NCBI RefSeq assembly: GCF_954871325.1
Contig: NC_088775.1
Coordinates: 91,828,805 to 91,892,804, forward strand
Length of the DNA: 64,000 nucleotides
Direction: 5' to 3'
From: Gordionus sp. m RMFG-2023
Taxonomy: Eukaryota; Nematomorpha; Gordioida; Chordodea; Parachordodidae
Below the pieces are notes generated by a model, which was not told where the DNA came from, made no database searches, and worked only from the letters and a program-made list of their open reading frames with translations. Below are positions 45,520 through 58,092 of this stretch, in pieces. Position 1 is the first letter of the stretch, and every line of letters starts with the position of its first letter. Made by a program: the position numbers and the translations under genes.

Positions 45520-46625
45520 ATTAAATTATCTAAAGAATTGGTATAAATTTTGACTTTAATTTTATTTTCATCAAGGGGAATATAAGCATGGTATTTTTGT
45601 GTTCCCGGAATTCTTTTTGCTCTCAAAAATCTGCATTATTTGTTGCAAAGTCGAATAAATCCATTGGTGTCAAAATATGGTTTTGATATGGCAGTTGCAA
45701 ACTAGCTCGAGCTGCTAGCCGTTTTGTAATACCTCCTAAACTGTCGCACGGACTTATTCCATGAGCTGTAGCAAAAAAATGCCACTTGGCCTTTATACCA
45801 AAATCACATTCATGATTATAGAGATTTATGAAATTTTTTTTATTTTTATATTGGATTACGGCCCCAATCAGAAAAATAATAAATTTTGGTCAATGTATCA
45901 AATCTTTCTTTTAAAAATAAGATCATTTTAGTTTGAAATAAATAAAAGGCACAGGCATTGTGCTTTAAGCAATCTGATATCACCACTAAACTTATATGTT
46001 TTATAGTGTTGTCCTGACGATAATAAATGATAAAAGGGTGAATAGTGGACTGATTATTTGTCCAATGAAATCCCTGTGCATGGTCTTGCACTAAAAATGC
46101 ATAATTTTCCGAAAAGTCAGCAATAACTAAGTATTCGCCAACATTTAAATTAGATTTTAAATTGTTTTGAAATAATGATTGTTGTGATGCTATAAATGAA
46201 TGTGGAATCAAATTGTCTAATTTCTCAATTAAATAATCTAGGAATTTATAAGCTGATTTTGTCAGCGTTTCGAGCGTAGTTCTATCAACTACCAACCATT
46301 GTTTAAATGATATATAATCTATTGAATTCGTATCAAATAATATAATAAGTCTTTCTTTTATTTGGGATGATCCAGGACAAAATTTACATTTATTGAAGTA
46401 AGATCCAGGCTGGGCAGGATTGCAAAGACTTTGTGCAATACAATGTTTATAATCGTTTATTGGAGGATAATTATAATGATCATTATTGTTTGTAAGCTGT
46501 TTTAATTTTCCCCCTATTAAAATAAGCTTAAAATTTTGGTGTAGTGTGCAGATACACATGGTATGTGTACCTGGACCACCTGCTAAAACACAGTTTTTGG
46601 GTCGTAAGAATGCAAATCTATTCAC
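45520..46625 (-). pseudogene. Transposase-like protein (DFSENY / ISD / FSDG family), N-terminally truncated and frameshifted
   Basis: The main frame (46625 to 45846) runs from a Cys-rich region (CICTLHQNFKLI, CNPAQPGSYFNKCKFCPG), through VIADFSENYAFLVQDHAQG and TIHPFIIYYRQDN, to SLVVISDCLKHNACAF and IYYFSD. One extra base after the last Asp shifts the frame. The protein then continues as QYKNKKNFINLYNHECDFG, KWHFFATAHGISPCDSLGG and ITKRLAARASLQLPYQNH, and after a second shift as RIPGTQKYHAYIPLDEN. Three Asp in DFSENY, ISD and FSD are candidate catalytic residues. I know similar proteins as uncharacterised repeats in cnidarian, arthropod and fish genomes. The true start is missing; the first codon of the open frame is GTG. 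Confidence 0.8.
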
Positions 46626-47217
46626 TCACAATATGTTAACAATTAAAAATAAAAAAAAGTTAGGGCCTATCATTTAGACATAATTTTTAAAAAAACATTA
46701 TTTCATAAGTATTCATTAAATGAAGATATTTTTGATCAATTTAAGCCATATAAAGAGTCATAACTCCTAGACCCTTTTTTATCCCAGGCTAGGATTTGGC
46801 ACAAATATAAAGCAGTGTTATATCTATCTATAGAAAAAAAATTTCGAAAAATAAAATACCTTTTTTTTTCTATGGCCATTTCCGGTTTTATACATCCGGT
46901 TTTGGACATTCATTAAATTTATATCATATTTATTTTTATGTCATATTAAAGAACTATTATTAAGCTACATAATAAAATTTAAATTATTTTTCTAACTTAA
47001 TTATTTCTCGAGATATTTGAAAATAAATGAGGCACTTTTTGTCAAAAATGTACCATTTTTCGGCGCTTTAAACGCCCATATCTTAGCGGGTAAGCCTTTT
47101 TGGGAGGTAAAATTTCATTTTTTTCTTAGTTATAGTATATACCACCAGTATGCAAAATTTAAAAAAAATTGAAAGGGGTCGGGTTGAAACCTTGGTTGAT
47201 TTGATATGGAATTCACC
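46624..47217. repeat. Right terminal inverted repeat of the 2.4-kb transposon
   Basis: Inverse of the left arm. Its inner edge (TTCACTCACAATATGTTAAC) coincides with the start of the transposase frame, so coding sequence upstream of that point has been lost or replaced by the arm. Confidence 0.92.
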
Positions 47218-47528
47218 ATATACTCTTCAAAAAATATATTAAGACAACAATATAATATTTTAGAATTAGAAAATAAGATTTATTAGTATTTACCAATTGT
47301 TTTGAAGCCTTTATAATAAGCTATATTATTATTTATAAATATTGAAATGGGTATATTTATTATATAGTAAATTAAGATTATGTTATTAGTAAATTTCAAA
47401 AATTTGATAAATGATATCCACCTTGATTGTTATTTTTGATATATATATTATAATTAGAATAGTTAAACATATATATAAAGTAGCTCGGAACAAAGAATTG
47501 ATTCCATTATAATATATATTAGAAAACA
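47218..47528. other. AT-rich spacer
   Basis: Nothing recognised between the two transposons. Confidence 0.7.
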
Positions 47529-47536
47529 AGTGAACC

Positions 47537-47920
47537 CAGTGGCGTAGCTAGGAATTTTCCTTAGAGGGGGTCTATACATATAAAAGGTGGGGGCTTCGCC
47601 CCGACCCAACGGGCCTTCGGCCCTTTCCGACCTTCGGCCGGGTTTATCTTACAACCATATTTTCGATAATATATAATAAATATATTTTTTAAATGCATCA
47701 ATAATATGTTATTATAAATTAGTAGATTATTCTCAATGACTTTATAATAATACTATCCAGAATAATTTCAATAGTAAATAATATCCTTCCTCAAACATCA
47801 AAACCAGAAAAATATAATTCATATAAAATCACTTTTAAGTCTTTTGAGCGTATAATCTCAAAAAAATTTTGCTCTGGGAGGGGTCCAAACCCGAAAACCA
47901 CCCCTGTAGCTACGCCACTG
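47537..47920. mobile_element. hAT MITE, 384 bp, with perfect 8-bp TSD and GC hairpins
   Basis: TIR CAGTGGCGTAGCTA is exactly inverted at the right end, flanked by AGTGAACC at 47529-47536 and 47921-47928. Near the left end are three successive small hairpins with TTC loops (GGGGCTTCGCCCC, GGGCCTTCGGCCC, then GACCTTCGGCC). The centre is AT-rich and noncoding. Ends of the CAGTGGCGTAGC type are widespread in animal DNA transposons. Confidence 0.95.
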
Positions 47921-47928
47921 AGTGAACC

Positions 47929-49490
47929 TATTACATTTTTACCAACAGGTACGCATTACACTGCATTCACATTTAGGATCAAAAAGCTATACGAAGTATA
48001 CAAAATATTTCATTTAATTTTTATGTACTTCGCCGCTTATTCGTGCATACTGTGAATGCAGTATTAGTGTTCATATAAAGTTGCAAAAGGTAATAAAATT
48101 TACATTATCCAACGCCACTTATTATTTTCCTATTTCTTGTTATTTAAATCATCTTTTAACATAATGATTAACATGAAGTTATATTTCTTTCTTTCTATTT
48201 TTCTTCTGTGAATATAGCTTAAAGAAAGAAATAATTAAAATTCAGTACTAGAAAAAAAATGAAGAATGCGTTTTTAGTTTGACAGGGTGCTAAAGGGTTT
48301 TTTTTTTATTATTAGATAATTTAATTATACAAATAATTATATGTAAGACACATAAAATAATCATAAGTATTTGTTAAATATTAAGACAAAATAATCTCAT
48401 AGATAATAAGTTAGAGTGAGTGACCAGTCATACAGATGACAGCCATCTACCCAGGTCTCTAATATTATAATTAAATTTATATTTCTTAAAATTAATTTCA
48501 TTTGTCTAGACTATGTTATTGTATACTGTCACAAAAAAAAAATTCTAAATTTTATGTTCCAAAAAATATATTTAATATGAAATAAAAAATTGATTTATTT
48601 CTTTATTATAAATTTTTTTAAAGTCTTTAAATATATATTTTTTTAAACTATATGTTATCACATACGATATTTTTATTACTAGGTAAACTATTAACCTTAA
48701 CATTTATTTTATGAATATAACCTTTTTTTAAGGAGTATTTCTCAACCAGACATGTTATAGAATGTAAATTCAAATAGGTTATTAAGAATGTGTTTTCTCG
48801 ATTTACACATTTTTTGACCAATTTAACAAATTAGGAATAATTATATAATATTAAAATATATTATAATATACCTGAATTTACGATATCTCCTTCTTTTAGG
48901 TAGTCATCTTAAATAAAAAGTTCTAATTAGAATTAAATTTTTAAAACATTGTAGTAGAGATTCATGGATAATATTATTATGTCCTTTAATTACGCCCTCG
49001 AAGGAAAATGATAAATAAAGATAATTAGTAAGATATTTTTCTATTTTATATTATATTTTCGTATTTTTTAAAATTAGTTTAGTTTTCCTAATTTATTAAT
49101 CATTTATATAAAATTAAAACCAACGTTTTTAATCGCTCAATTAATTAAAGTGCGATTAAATTTTTCTTTTTCTTTTTATATTCCATATTTTCTATTTTTT
49201 TAGTATTGCACAACGTTTGCTTATTTAATTCGCGCAAATTTAAACATTCATTTATATTATAGTAATAATTCGCGCCTCTCTTTCGCAATTATATTCATTC
49301 ACTTTGTTTCAAATTTTATTTTATTTTAATCTTACAAATCATTTTTCGAGTTATTTTAATAACGAACCCTCACATATTTAGATTCATTCGCGTTCCCAGT
49401 TCACCCTTTAATTTTATCTACCAATAACATGATTTTATTTCCCTTGTTTAATGTGCCTCACATTTGATTAATTTTGTTATTTTACTACGA
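47929..49490. other. AT-rich gene desert
   Basis: No gene. At about 49130-49160 TTTAATCGC and GCGATTAAA form a small inverted repeat. 49200-49400 is less AT-rich with several CGCG/TTCGC words but no product. Confidence 0.6.
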
Positions 49491-52400
49491 AATCTAGTTG
49501 ATGGGAACTAAAATTAACAAGGGGCTCTGTATTCTTTAAATAAATATTTTCCAAAAAAAATATTTTAAAGAGGACATGACAGAAATGCGTGCATTTCCCC
49601 CACCCCCATCTTGTTTTGTTATCGCAAATCAACACCAAAAAATCGAACATAATAGTATGGGCCAAAATATTGGTTAAATTTTTATGGCAAATTAATGATA
49701 ATCGATAAGATATGAAAGTCTTTCAATATGTTTATTAAGGTGGCCATGACTAGCATTTTCTCCTACAATTTATGGTGTATTCTGCAAGAATTGCTTAATT
49801 TTAATTAAAAGAACATAGCGTAAGCCATTCAAAATATCAATCTAAGATAGGTTTGGTATTGAAAAATCAAGGATTGATACATTATAGGTTCAAATAGTTT
49901 TTCTATTGATTAAGCAAAGGGTAGGTCCAAAATTAAATTTTTTTAATCCTATTACGAGGGTATGACATTTTAATTTGTTCGTGCTTTAAAGAAGACATTA
50001 AAATTGAAGGAAAATATTTTCGCAACAGTTAAGGGAATTAGAATTTAATGATACTTTGGGAAGCAATTATGATAAGAAGACGAAGACAATCTGCATTAAA
50101 ATGTGCGAAATAGATTGGTAATTTTTGTATATTATTAAATTCCTCAAAAAATTAAGTGTGGGTGGTTAGTAGGATGAATTACTATATTTGTTTAAATATA
50201 TAAAGTTTTTAAAGTATTAATTTTGAAAAAATTTTTGATTTAAGATGTTATAGTGCAGGATTAATTTATTTTATACATCATTTATCAACAATTTAATAGA
50301 GCATTTTTAATTTTTGTGAGAATTTTTTAAAAGTAATTTTAAATAATTTATTTTATAATTTATAAAATTTTATTGGTTTATACTAATATATTTGAGTTTT
50401 CGGATAAATATAACAAAACTTTTAATAAAATATATTGTATCTGTCAATTATGAAACATTATAAATTATGTAACTTATTTTAATATCTGAATAATAAAAAG
50501 CCCAAAATGCACATATTAATCCAAATAAAAAATTACCTAAATATTTAGGATTATCCGCTATTTATATAAATAATAAAATATTAAGAAAACGTTATAAAAC
50601 TATATAGTTCTTGATGAAATAAAAACAGCATTTGTTTTTCTTTGATTTATAAAATTTATTAAATAAATGTTTGACATATAAGACCCTAGTAACGGGAGCG
50701 CGAGCTAGCTCCTTCTGAGAAGGTAGGAGCGGGAGACTAGCTACTTTTAAAAGGAGCGTTAACAACTCTGATTAAAAATATAAGATTTTTATCTATGAAT
50801 CAAAAATCATATAAATATTTTCCCTTTTCACCAAATATTTAATAGGTTCTAAAGGTAAATTCTGCAATTGGTTTTTTTTAATAAAATACCAGTTTTTTAC
50901 TATCTATTTGAAGATAGTTTCAATAAATATAAAAGTTGAGATTTAACACGAATCGAAAGAACTTGCTGCGTTAAGAGTAAAATAATAATTATATCAGACT
51001 ATTATCTATTATATAACTGGATTCTGTAGATAAATATTTTCGCAAAAAGTCTGATAAAGAGGACATGGCAGAAATAGATACACTTCCGCCACCCCTTTTT
51101 TGCTAATGCAATTAATCGTATAACACCAAACAAATAGAAGATAATGGTATTAGCCAAATTAAATCGAATAATGATAATCGGTCAGAAATGTATCTGATGC
51201 TGTATTGTTTTTATATTAATTTCAATAATAGATATAGCATAGGCCCTTTAAAGTAAGTTGTGCCTCTAAAGGAAATTATAGTTAATATCATTTAAGTTTT
51301 TAAGTTTAGTAATTGAAAAATCAAAGGTTGGTACATTATATTGGGTTAAAATTTTCTAGTAATTATAAGCAAGGGCATGGGTTTAAGAAGGTAGTTCTTT
51401 AATTATATAGGTTAATCAGGAAAGATGGAATCTTTATTTGTTGGTGTTTTAAATAAAACATTTATAATTGTATATAAGAAAAATATTTTCACAACAGTTG
51501 AGGAAATTAGAATTTTACAATACTTTGGAAAATTATGATGATTAGAAGGCAGCGGTCTGCTTTTAAGTATGTGGAATAGATGGGCGGTTTCTGGTTATAT
51601 ATAAATTCCTCAAAAAATGGATTGCTGGATGGTTAGTTATTTATTGTTTGTATATATTATATTTTTTAAAGTATCAATGAATAATATTTTAGAGTTAAGA
51701 TAAGATTAATTTTTTTATACATCATTGTCACCGATTTAATATTGACCTTATATAATTTTTATAAGATATTTGTAGGATAAAATTATTTTTAAATATTTTA
51801 TAATTTCTAAAATTTTATTAAGTTTATATTAATATTTATTTTTCGGATAAATATAACAAAAATTTCTAATAAAAATTGGGTGTGCCAATTCGAATTGTTA
51901 TAAATTATGCCACTTATTTAATCATCGTAATCATAAAAATCCCGAAATGCACATATTAATTCGAATATAAAATTACTTTGAGCCTTTTTCACTATTTATA
52001 TAAAAATAAAAAAATATTAAGAAAACATTATAAAACCATATCATCCTTGATAAAATAAAAAGAGCATTTTGTTTTTTAATGGTTATAATATGTGTAAATA
52101 AATGTTTGACATATAGGGCTCAATTTAATATAATCATAGCATTTCCCTGAGATCTTACAACCTTTTAAGTTATAAAAATGAGTTCCTTTTGTGATCATTA
52201 CGAATATAAAATTACTTAATGTGGCAGCCATATTCTCTATTTATAAAAAATAGAAAAATATCAATAAAACATTATAAAACTATATCGTCCTTGATAAATT
52301 AAAACAGCATTTTGTTTTTTTAAGGTTTTTATATGTAGTAAATAAATGTTTGACTTATAGGGCTCAATTTAATATAATCATAACATTTCCCTGAGATCTT

Positions 52401-52860
52401 AGGATTTAAGTTATAAAAATGAGTTCCTTTTGTGATCATTGCAAGATGACAATTATATGTATTATGTATATGAATATGAAATAGGATAAAATTATTTTTA
52501 AATATTTTATTTTATAATTTTCTAAAATTTTATAGGTTATACTAATATTTAAATATTCGCATAAATATAACAAAAATATTTAATAAAAGAATTTAAAATG
52601 CTATAAATTGCCACTTATTTATGTAAATGTATTATAAAAAGTATGAAATGTAGATAATAATTTAAATTACTTAAATTCATTATCTTTTTCCCTATTTATT
52701 TAAAAATAATTATTCAAAAGGTTATAAAACTATATACTTCGTGATTGAATAAAAACATTTATTTTTATTTGATATTTATAAAATTTAATAAATAAATGCT
52801 TGACTATACGGCTCAACTTAAAAAGGTAATCATATCATTTCCCTGACGTTAGAGTTTTCT
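49490..52860. repeat. Irregular tandem array, unit about 1.45 kb plus shorter partial units
   Basis: Block 1 (from about 49530) and block 2 (from about 51020) share AAGAGGACATG(A/G)CAGAAAT, CACTTCC-like and CACCCC(C/T) stretches, ACACCAAA, TGATAATCG, CTTTGGAA and AGGATAAAATTATTT-like words in the same order about 1.48 kb apart. The closing block TAAATAAATG(T/C)TTGAC followed by TA-x-GGCTCAA recurs at about 50665, 52100, 52345 and 52793, the middle two 243 bp apart. Copies are substantially diverged. No coding capacity seen. Confidence 0.8.
50683..50771. mobile_element. Short hAT-type MITE remnant inside the array
   Basis: The right end GCGTTAACAACTCTG is the inverse of the CAGAGTTGTTAA TIR found at 11944 and 17641. 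The left end (AGTAACGGGAGCGCG) is degenerate. The interior is GC-rich (AGCTAGCTCC...GGAGCGGGAGACTAGCT) and self-complementary. It interrupts the closing block of the first array unit, which is uninterrupted in the other units. Confidence 0.6.
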
Positions 52861-53086
52861 CAACAAATTATTATATTTTGTGGAAATAAAAGAAAAATTG
52901 CTGGAAACATTCCTCAAAAGTTACCTAGAAAAAAACGTCTGGAAGTGGCCTTATGAATATTAAACATGATAATTATTATAATACTTACTCAGATCTTTTA
53001 AATGTGTGATATCTAGTAAAATTCAAAAATATATGTAACTTATTATATTATATTTATAAAATTAAATCTTATTGAAAAAGATCTAA

Positions 53087-53246
53087 GGCCGTGTCTTGAG
53101 TCGATTAATTTTGATACTTAATTGCTTTTAGGTCAAGAATAAAATGTTTTGAACAACACCCTATTTTTGGTTTGTTAATATTTTCAGCTTTTTTAAAAAA
53201 ATATTATCTTTGGCTATTTAGCAATAAGTCGACCTAGGACATGGTC
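53087..53246. mobile_element. PIF/Harbinger-type MITE, 160 bp
   Basis: The ends GGCCGTGTCTTGAGTCGA and, reversed, GACCATGTCCTAGGTCGA are inverted with few mismatches, flanked by TAA on both sides (53084-53086 and 53247-53249). A 3-bp TWA duplication with GG-starting ends is the PIF/Harbinger pattern. The interior is noncoding. Confidence 0.7.
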
Positions 53247-53249
53247 TAA

Positions 53250-54160
53250 ATGCTAATCACTAATTTACAAAATATTTATTGTCAATTAAAAATATTAGGA
53301 AAATCTATGGTGGTTATCTAAAATTTCTAGCTAGAATTATATAAACCAATAATTTTATTACTTTTTACTCCCACATATTCTTCTATAATTTATTTTTATA
53401 AAAGTACATATAATTTATAGCTTATTAAGAATCCCAATATAATTTAGTCAAGAAAAAAGAAATTATGATAGTTATTGTTCTTATAAAAGATTAATAAATA
53501 TTTTTTTTCTTACCATATATATCTTTTAAAATTAATATCAAAAAAATAAATATAATAATTATAATAAAAAATTATTTTCAAAGGATATTTTCTTCTAATA
53601 ATTAAGTATTGTTTTTTAATCCGGTCATAATCAAAATTTAATCAAATTCCTTTTTAAATGAATGTTAAAATTTTAACAAAATAAACACATTTCATTATGT
53701 GTCTCACATATTGACCAATTTCAAATTTTAATTAATAACGATAAATTTTTCAATTTTATATCTATGGGATAAGGGGGAAAATGAATGGTATTTTGCATTT
53801 ATACAATTATAGATAAAAAATAAATAAATTATAAATTTTTATGTAACCCAATAACTTATTTAATAGCTATTAATAATTATGTATGTGTGCATTTACTAAA
53901 TTAACCCTTATGGCTAAGCATCAGGGTAAAGAGGCAATAATAAATTTATTATTATAATAAACAATTTATTTGCAAATCTGAAAAATATTTATTTTTAATC
54001 ATTAATTAGTATTATTAATAATATTAGTACAAGGTCAAAACGATAAGCATAGATATAATAATCTTGTTTTCTAGCTGTTCCTCTTTCAAATATGACTTCG
54101 TCGACCTATCCATAACTGATCTGAGCTAAGCGTATCCCATTCATTTATGGTGTTATTATT
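53250..54160. other. AT-rich DNA without recognised features
   Basis: Nothing supported. Long A/T runs and no coding frame. Confidence 0.6.
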
Positions 54161-54169
54161 AATAGAAAA

Positions 54170-54300
54170 ATGAGAAAATACTTTATTATATAGATTCTAC
54201 TTCTGACATAGGTAGTTTACTCTTAATCTTCGGACCTAGCAGAGATCTAGTGCTCCCACTATTTAAAAAAGTCTAGGAACTGTTTAACTTTTATTTTGAT
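54170..54300 (-). mobile_element. Relic of the same LINE family, extreme C-terminal end
   Basis: The plus strand ATAGGTAGTTTACTCTTAAT, CTTCGGACCTAGCAGAGATC and CTATTTAAAAAAGTCTAGG parallel GTAGGTAGTAACCCTCGTTG, CTTCGGTCCTAGTAGAGATC and CTCTTTAAAGAAGGCCAGG at 29530-29600. The minus strand reads FFK, ISARSED and TTYV with stops between, matching FFKELGKRISTRTED in the 29.5-kb copy. It is more decayed than that copy. Confidence 0.75.
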
Positions 54301-56499
54301 GTTGTCGCATCATTCAGTGGATTTTATAAAATAACTTGCAAAATTATTTCTTTATTCATGTTTCTGCTCTATGGGTTGTTTTAAATTATAAAGCCATATT
54401 CGAAGATACTTAAAAATTATAATTATATCCACCTTATAAACTTAGCTTATATCTTATATAAATATTATAAATGAAGAGTATTTTTAATTATGTATTTAAA
54501 TCAGATTAGCTTTAGAGAGATAGCTTTTCAAAGTGAATAAATTGAAAAGAGCAGTGATAATAATATTGATTGATATCAATGATGCCTGCAAATAGTAAAA
54601 AAAAACTCTAAAAAGTATAATTATCCTCATTATATTTATACATCTAAACAAAATATCTAGTAGATTTTTTAAAACTTTTAAGAATTTTTCTAAGAGTTGA
54701 AAGCAAAATTGATAATTTTCTTACCTTTTTTTAAAATATTTGAACAGTGCGAAATTCGCGATTTTTAAAAAAGCAAAAAACATAAGAATTTTATATAAAA
54801 AAATAGCAACAAATTTTAAAACTTAAAACGCTTATTTTATATAAATAAAAAAATTAAATATTTTTTAAAACGATTTATTTTATCTCATATGATATGTTAT
54901 GTACTATCATAATATTTATCAAAATATAAAATTACTTGATTCGTTAGTTATAGCTTCTGTTTTTATAATTAAAAAGGAAAATCTTTTATAATATAGAAAT
55001 GGTATTTATAGCATATCAAAAATATATTTTAATCCTTAAGCTAGCGAATATCGTGATATTGAAATGGCGGAGTTAGGCAACAATTTTAGCTCATAGAAGA
55101 AGGTAGGATAAAAAAAATTATGTGAATATTACATAACAAATAACCACAGCATGGGTTCCAGAAAAGAAAACTGCTATTGCGCGATGAAAGTTATAAGAAA
55201 TTTTTACAATCGATGGGAAAATAGAGGAAATATTGGAAATTTAAAGTGTGGAGGTGTTATGATTTGTTGTATAATATAATTATTATGTGTAATGCAATCT
55301 TATTTAACATGTAACATATACATCTTGATAATTATTTTCTATGTAATTTATTTTTGGTGTATAATAATAACTTGCTAAAGTTAATTATATAATTTACTGG
55401 CCTAGCATAAAATTATTTTATAGAGGATTAATATTTTTTTGCCTTTTTTTTAAAATTGAACAATATTATAATTTTAGAAAAAAATGAAGGTGGATTAGAT
55501 TATGTATGTTAAAAAATTTTTTTAAAAATATTATAGAAAGAGTTTAAAGTATTAAAAAATTATTTTAATCTTTTTCAATCTTTATATGAAAAATAATAAC
55601 AAATTTTTAAACCTAAAACACTAATTTTATTTAAATCCAAAAAGAAATTTATTGTATGATACAACTTACAATGTATTTAAAGTGGTGTTTTCAATTACAT
55701 TTACGTTTAATATTACTTTATGACAATTTCACTTAGGGCGAAAAGAAGATATATTTAGATTGTAATAAAATATTAAAGGTTGTTAATTGCATAAAGTGAT
55801 TGGAAACAATTGATTTACGAGATATATAAAGAATGATTATTTTTGATATATAACAGATAAATTTATTCATTTTGATTCATTCTTGATAAATACGTTAAAT
55901 AAAGACGACATTTTTTCTTATATTTAAATTACTCAAATTGAACGTTTCCCCTTGTTCAATAAAATATACATTATTAAAATGATTTTTATATCTCATATAC
56001 TATTAAAATATAAAAATTACTTTTTATAGTCATTTTCGGTGCTTATTTAATATAGAAAGCAATTATAATAATATTAGGATATATAAATAGTATTTATAGC
56101 ATAAACAATCTTTAATATTTAAATCGTTGAGCGATTTATATATTTTTTAAAAAAATTATGTATAATATTAATTATTTGTTTTTTGGGGGTAAATTAATTC
56201 CCCTCATTATATTTAATAAATACATCAGACCAATCGCCTTGCAATCAGTCTTTTGAAAACTTAACACCAAAATCATTTTCACCTATCTTGCAATTCTGGT
56301 ATTTATTACTATAACTTGCACGCGCAAGATTTTAGAATATAAAATTATTATGAAGCAAAGATCAAGCCGCTATATGCATTCCCAGGATATGCATCTTATT
56401 AAAATTGATTCTCTATCTCCAATAAACAACTTCATATACATTTCAATGTCGAATTTATCAATAAGTGTTTAAAAGGGCTGTCATTGAGTTCAGGGGAGA

Positions 56500-56680
56500 T
56501 ATATATAATAGCACAACCTATTTGGGTTGATTTAAAATTTGAAAGAGTATCAACAATCTTATTGTTTTGGGAAATTTTTTTAACCATAAATATAAAAAAA
56601 ATATATATAGTCTAGGTGGCTTAAGAATTGATAGTAATAACTATTTTGTTAAAATGAAAATTTAAATCATGATACTTTCT
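56500..56680. repeat. Fragment related to the long interspersed repeat (copies A and B)
   Basis: CCTATTTGGGTTGATTTAAA, TTTTGGGAAATTTTTTTAAC and TCTAGGTGGCTTAAG appear in the same order as in 25480-25580 and 62960-63075. Confidence 0.65.
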
Positions 56681-58092
56681 GATTTTTAATTTTTTATCTC
56701 TTTGGTTAAAGGAGAACTGGGAGACAGAAATGAAATGGATAAGTGCTTGAGTTCAAGTAGATTTGGATATTAGCAAAATAAAATATTAAATTATTTGTTT
56801 GGTAATAATTATGAAAACCACTCTTTAGAATAAAAACAAACCAGATGATATCTATCTTTATGATAAAACAACCGGAAAGTTTAGAATAAGATATAAAGGG
56901 TTTAATTTATCTTTTATCTCAAAATAAATTTAACTCTTTAATACTTCATTTTATAATTTTTAAAACAGGGTAAGACAAATACGTTATTATTGAGGTTCAA
57001 TATGGTAAAGACAATTTTCAAATTTATATATATAGCAATTGTTATTTTTATAGTTACTATTTTTTGAGATCAATCATTAAGATTTAAAAAAAAAACTTTA
57101 CTAAATATTTTAAAATATTATAATTTATGCCAAAATTTTATCAAAAGGATCTAAAAAATTTTAATCTATTAAGCCAAAAATTTTATCAAGTTGATATATT
57201 CTTTAAAATATAATGGGATTAAGATAAAAAATGTCTAAACCGCCTTATTTAGACAGCAGCTTGGTAAATGAGCAATTTACGAGTTTAATTAATTTTTTTT
57301 CAAAAATAAATATAAATAATTATTAATATTTATTTTAATTTCCTCTTATTGAATGGACTTGATATTATATTAAATATATAATTTTAAATTAAGGAATAAT
57401 TGTCTTCTGTAATCATCAAGTCGAATTTCGTGATTTTGAATCTGGTTTAAATCCATATAAGGAATAACAAATATATTGTTCATGGCCAGATTCTTGAATT
57501 GTATCAAATAAACATATTAAAAGTGGCAAATTAGATTGCAGTTCCGGTCATTAGGATAATGGAAGGAAAAATTATTATTTCTTAGATTGGGATATATTAT
57601 ATTTTTAAACAATTGTTTATTATCACCTCTGAGAGCTTTTCATGTATTTAGGGTGTTCAACTTAACTTACCATAAAATAAATCGTAAGCGATGGAATGTT
57701 TTGGGTTAATTTTTCAGACCCTTTTTTAAATTAAATTTTATTTAAATATTATTTCGACGTACGAGTAAAATATCGTGCTAATGGAATGGTGGAGTAGAGG
57801 AAACAATTTTAACTCATAGAGAAAAGTAGGAGGAAAATTTTGTAAATATTGCTTAACAAATAACCTCAATGGATTCCAGAAAAGAAATTTGCTATAGAAG
57901 AATAGCGATGAGCACAAAGTTTTAATTAACTTTTGCTATCTACGTAACAATAGATGAAGTATTGTCATTTAAAGTGTGAAGGTATTATGATTTGGAATAA
58001 TAAAATTATGTTGTGCAGTTTCATTTATCATGGGATATATATTAAATAATTATTTTATAAGTAATTTTATTTTTGGTGTATAATTATAACTT

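Larger units (their letters stand above)
44811..47217 (-). mobile_element. DNA transposon, 2.4 kb, with about 600-bp terminal inverted repeats and an orphan DDE-like transposase
   Basis: The left arm (44811 to about 45413) and right arm (about 46624-47217) are near-perfect inverses, starting (A/G)GTGAATTCCATATC. The flanks both show ATAT, a possible 4-bp duplication but in low-complexity DNA. Between the arms the minus strand carries a transposase-like ORF, listed separately, whose N-terminus is cut off exactly at the right arm. The class is uncertain. The 4-bp TSD and DDD-type motifs would suit a Sola-like element, but I cannot confirm this. Confidence 0.9.

Noticed and set aside
46486-46677. 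Small plus-strand open frame
   Set aside because: Antisense of the transposase and partly inside the inverted repeat.
47537-47645. Bacterial-style terminator or riboswitch
   Set aside because: The GC hairpins lie inside a hAT MITE with TIRs and TSD, in an animal genome.
49477-49665. Minus-strand open frame of 62 codons
   Set aside because: It lies in the tandem array and is not kept open in the second unit near 51.05 kb.
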